The position numbers and the translations under genes were made by a program. Positions 63,482-64,000 of a stretch of DNA of 64,000 nucleotides are shown piece after piece (within the stretch, counting starts at the first letter, position 1; the number at the start of each line of letters is the position of its first letter). The notes under the pieces are model-generated. The model saw only the letters and a program-made list of their open reading frames with translations. It made no database searches and was not told the origin of the DNA. Source of the stretch: Serratia ficaria (GTDB lineage: Bacteria; Pseudomonadota; Gammaproteobacteria; Enterobacterales; Enterobacteriaceae); the NCBI RefSeq assembly GCF_900187015.1, contig NZ_LT906479.1, positions 2,728,001 through 2,792,000 of the forward strand. Direction: 5' to 3'.

Positions 63482-64000
63482 ATGAAATTGGCGATATACA
63501 GTACTAAACAGTATGACCGTAAATATCTCGAACTGGTGAATCAGCAGTTTGGCTTTGAGCTGGAGTTTTTCGATTTCATGCTCAGCAAGAAAACCGCCAA
63601 AACCGCCGCCGGATGCAAGGCGGTGTGTATTTTCGTCAACGACGACGGCAGCCGTGAAGTGCTCGAAGAACTGGCGGCGTTAGGGGTGGAGATCCTCGCC
63701 CTGCGCTGCGCCGGCTTCAACAACGTGGACCTGGACGCCGCCAGGCGTCTGGGCATCAAGGTGGTGCGCGTGCCGGCCTATTCCCCGGAAGCGGTGGCCG
63801 AACACGCGGTTGGCATGATGATGTGCCTGAACCGCCGCATTCACCGCGCCTATCAGCGCACCCGCGACGCCAACTTCTCGCTGGAAGGGCTGATCGGCTT
63901 CAACATGCACAACCGCACCGCCGGGGTGATCGGCACCGGCAAAATCGGCGTGGCGACCATGCGCATCCTGAAAGGCTTCGGCATGCGGCTGCTGGCTTAC
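63482..64000 (+). CDS. ldhA: D-lactate dehydrogenase (fermentative), 5' part
   Basis: The first 173 codons of the NADH-dependent D-lactate dehydrogenase that reduces pyruvate in fermentation; the gene continues past the window. It begins MKLAIYSTKQYDRKYLELVN. It contains the D-2-hydroxyacid dehydrogenase segments ALRCAGFNNVDLDAAR and VPAYSPEAVAEHAVGMMM, and the start of the NAD site VIGTGKIGVATMRIL. GGTGGAG precedes the ATG. Adjacent to ydbH as in E. coli. Confidence 0.95.
   Translation, partial: MKLAIYSTKQYDRKYLELVNQQFGFELEFFDFMLSKKTAKTAAGCKAVCIFVNDDGSREVLEELAALGVEILALRCAGFNNVDLDAARRLGIKVVRVPAYSPEAVAEHAVGMMMCLNRRIHRAYQRTRDANFSLEGLIGFNMHNRTAGVIGTGKIGVATMRILKGFGMRLLAY

Overview
This window looks like chromosomal DNA of an enterobacterium of the genus Serratia or a close relative. 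The DNA is G+C-rich, and most genes are close matches to Enterobacterales proteins in recognisable E. coli-like neighbourhoods: pntAB-ydgH-ydgI-folM-rstAB, asr-ydgU-ydgD, hrpA/azoR, ydbH-ynbE-ydbL/ldhA and fnr-uspE. A fused ornithine-lipid synthase of the OlsF type, described from Serratia proteamaculans, points the same way. I saw no insertion sequence, prophage, CRISPR array, tRNA or rRNA. All statements are from reading the sequence; no database search was run.

Layout. 1-930: three very small minus-strand ORFs, one an MgtS homologue, and a plus-strand non-coding stretch ending in a strong terminator. 1011-11597: accessory genes (secreted S33-type peptidase, CsbD/DUF883-like membrane protein, a stand-alone second EF-G, a DMT exporter with an AraC regulator, an aldehyde dehydrogenase, and a sugar isomerase/epoxide-hydrolase-like pair divergent from a TetR regulator). 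11722-19295: a LysR regulator divergent from a seven-gene operon with a complete LivHMGF-K-type ABC importer, an ATC (2-amino-thiazoline-4-carboxylate) hydrolase and an N-carbamoyl-amino-acid amidohydrolase. This looks like a self-contained route from an imported thiazoline to L-cysteine. 19386-26166: ArsR/AHSA1 pair, ZntB-type transporter, a phosphate importer plus polyphosphate kinase 2 operon, PBP7 and a luciferase-like oxidoreductase. 26163-29326: a PtsJ-like MocR regulator divergent from a three-gene set with an unknown 84-aa protein, a class I glutamine amidotransferase and PdxK. 29360-33672: YcgR, N-formylglutamate amidohydrolase, OlsF, an aldolase gene remnant and Ogt. 33669-39026: D-arabinitol regulon (regulator, dehydrogenase, xylulokinase, transporter). 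39270-64000: mostly conserved core genes, from fnr to a partial ldhA.

How the genes work together. Several regulator/target pairs are visible in the DNA itself. Examples are a nested palindrome between the TetR gene and the isomerase operon, two dyads around an apparently leaderless arsR, repeated TTTGCCCA elements between the arabinitol regulator and dalD, an FNR box before fnr, and a near-consensus RstA box before asr with rstAB encoded 3 kb away. The ATC/cysteine import operon and the PtsJ-GATase-PdxK cluster are the two places where gene content suggests a pathway that deserves experimental work.
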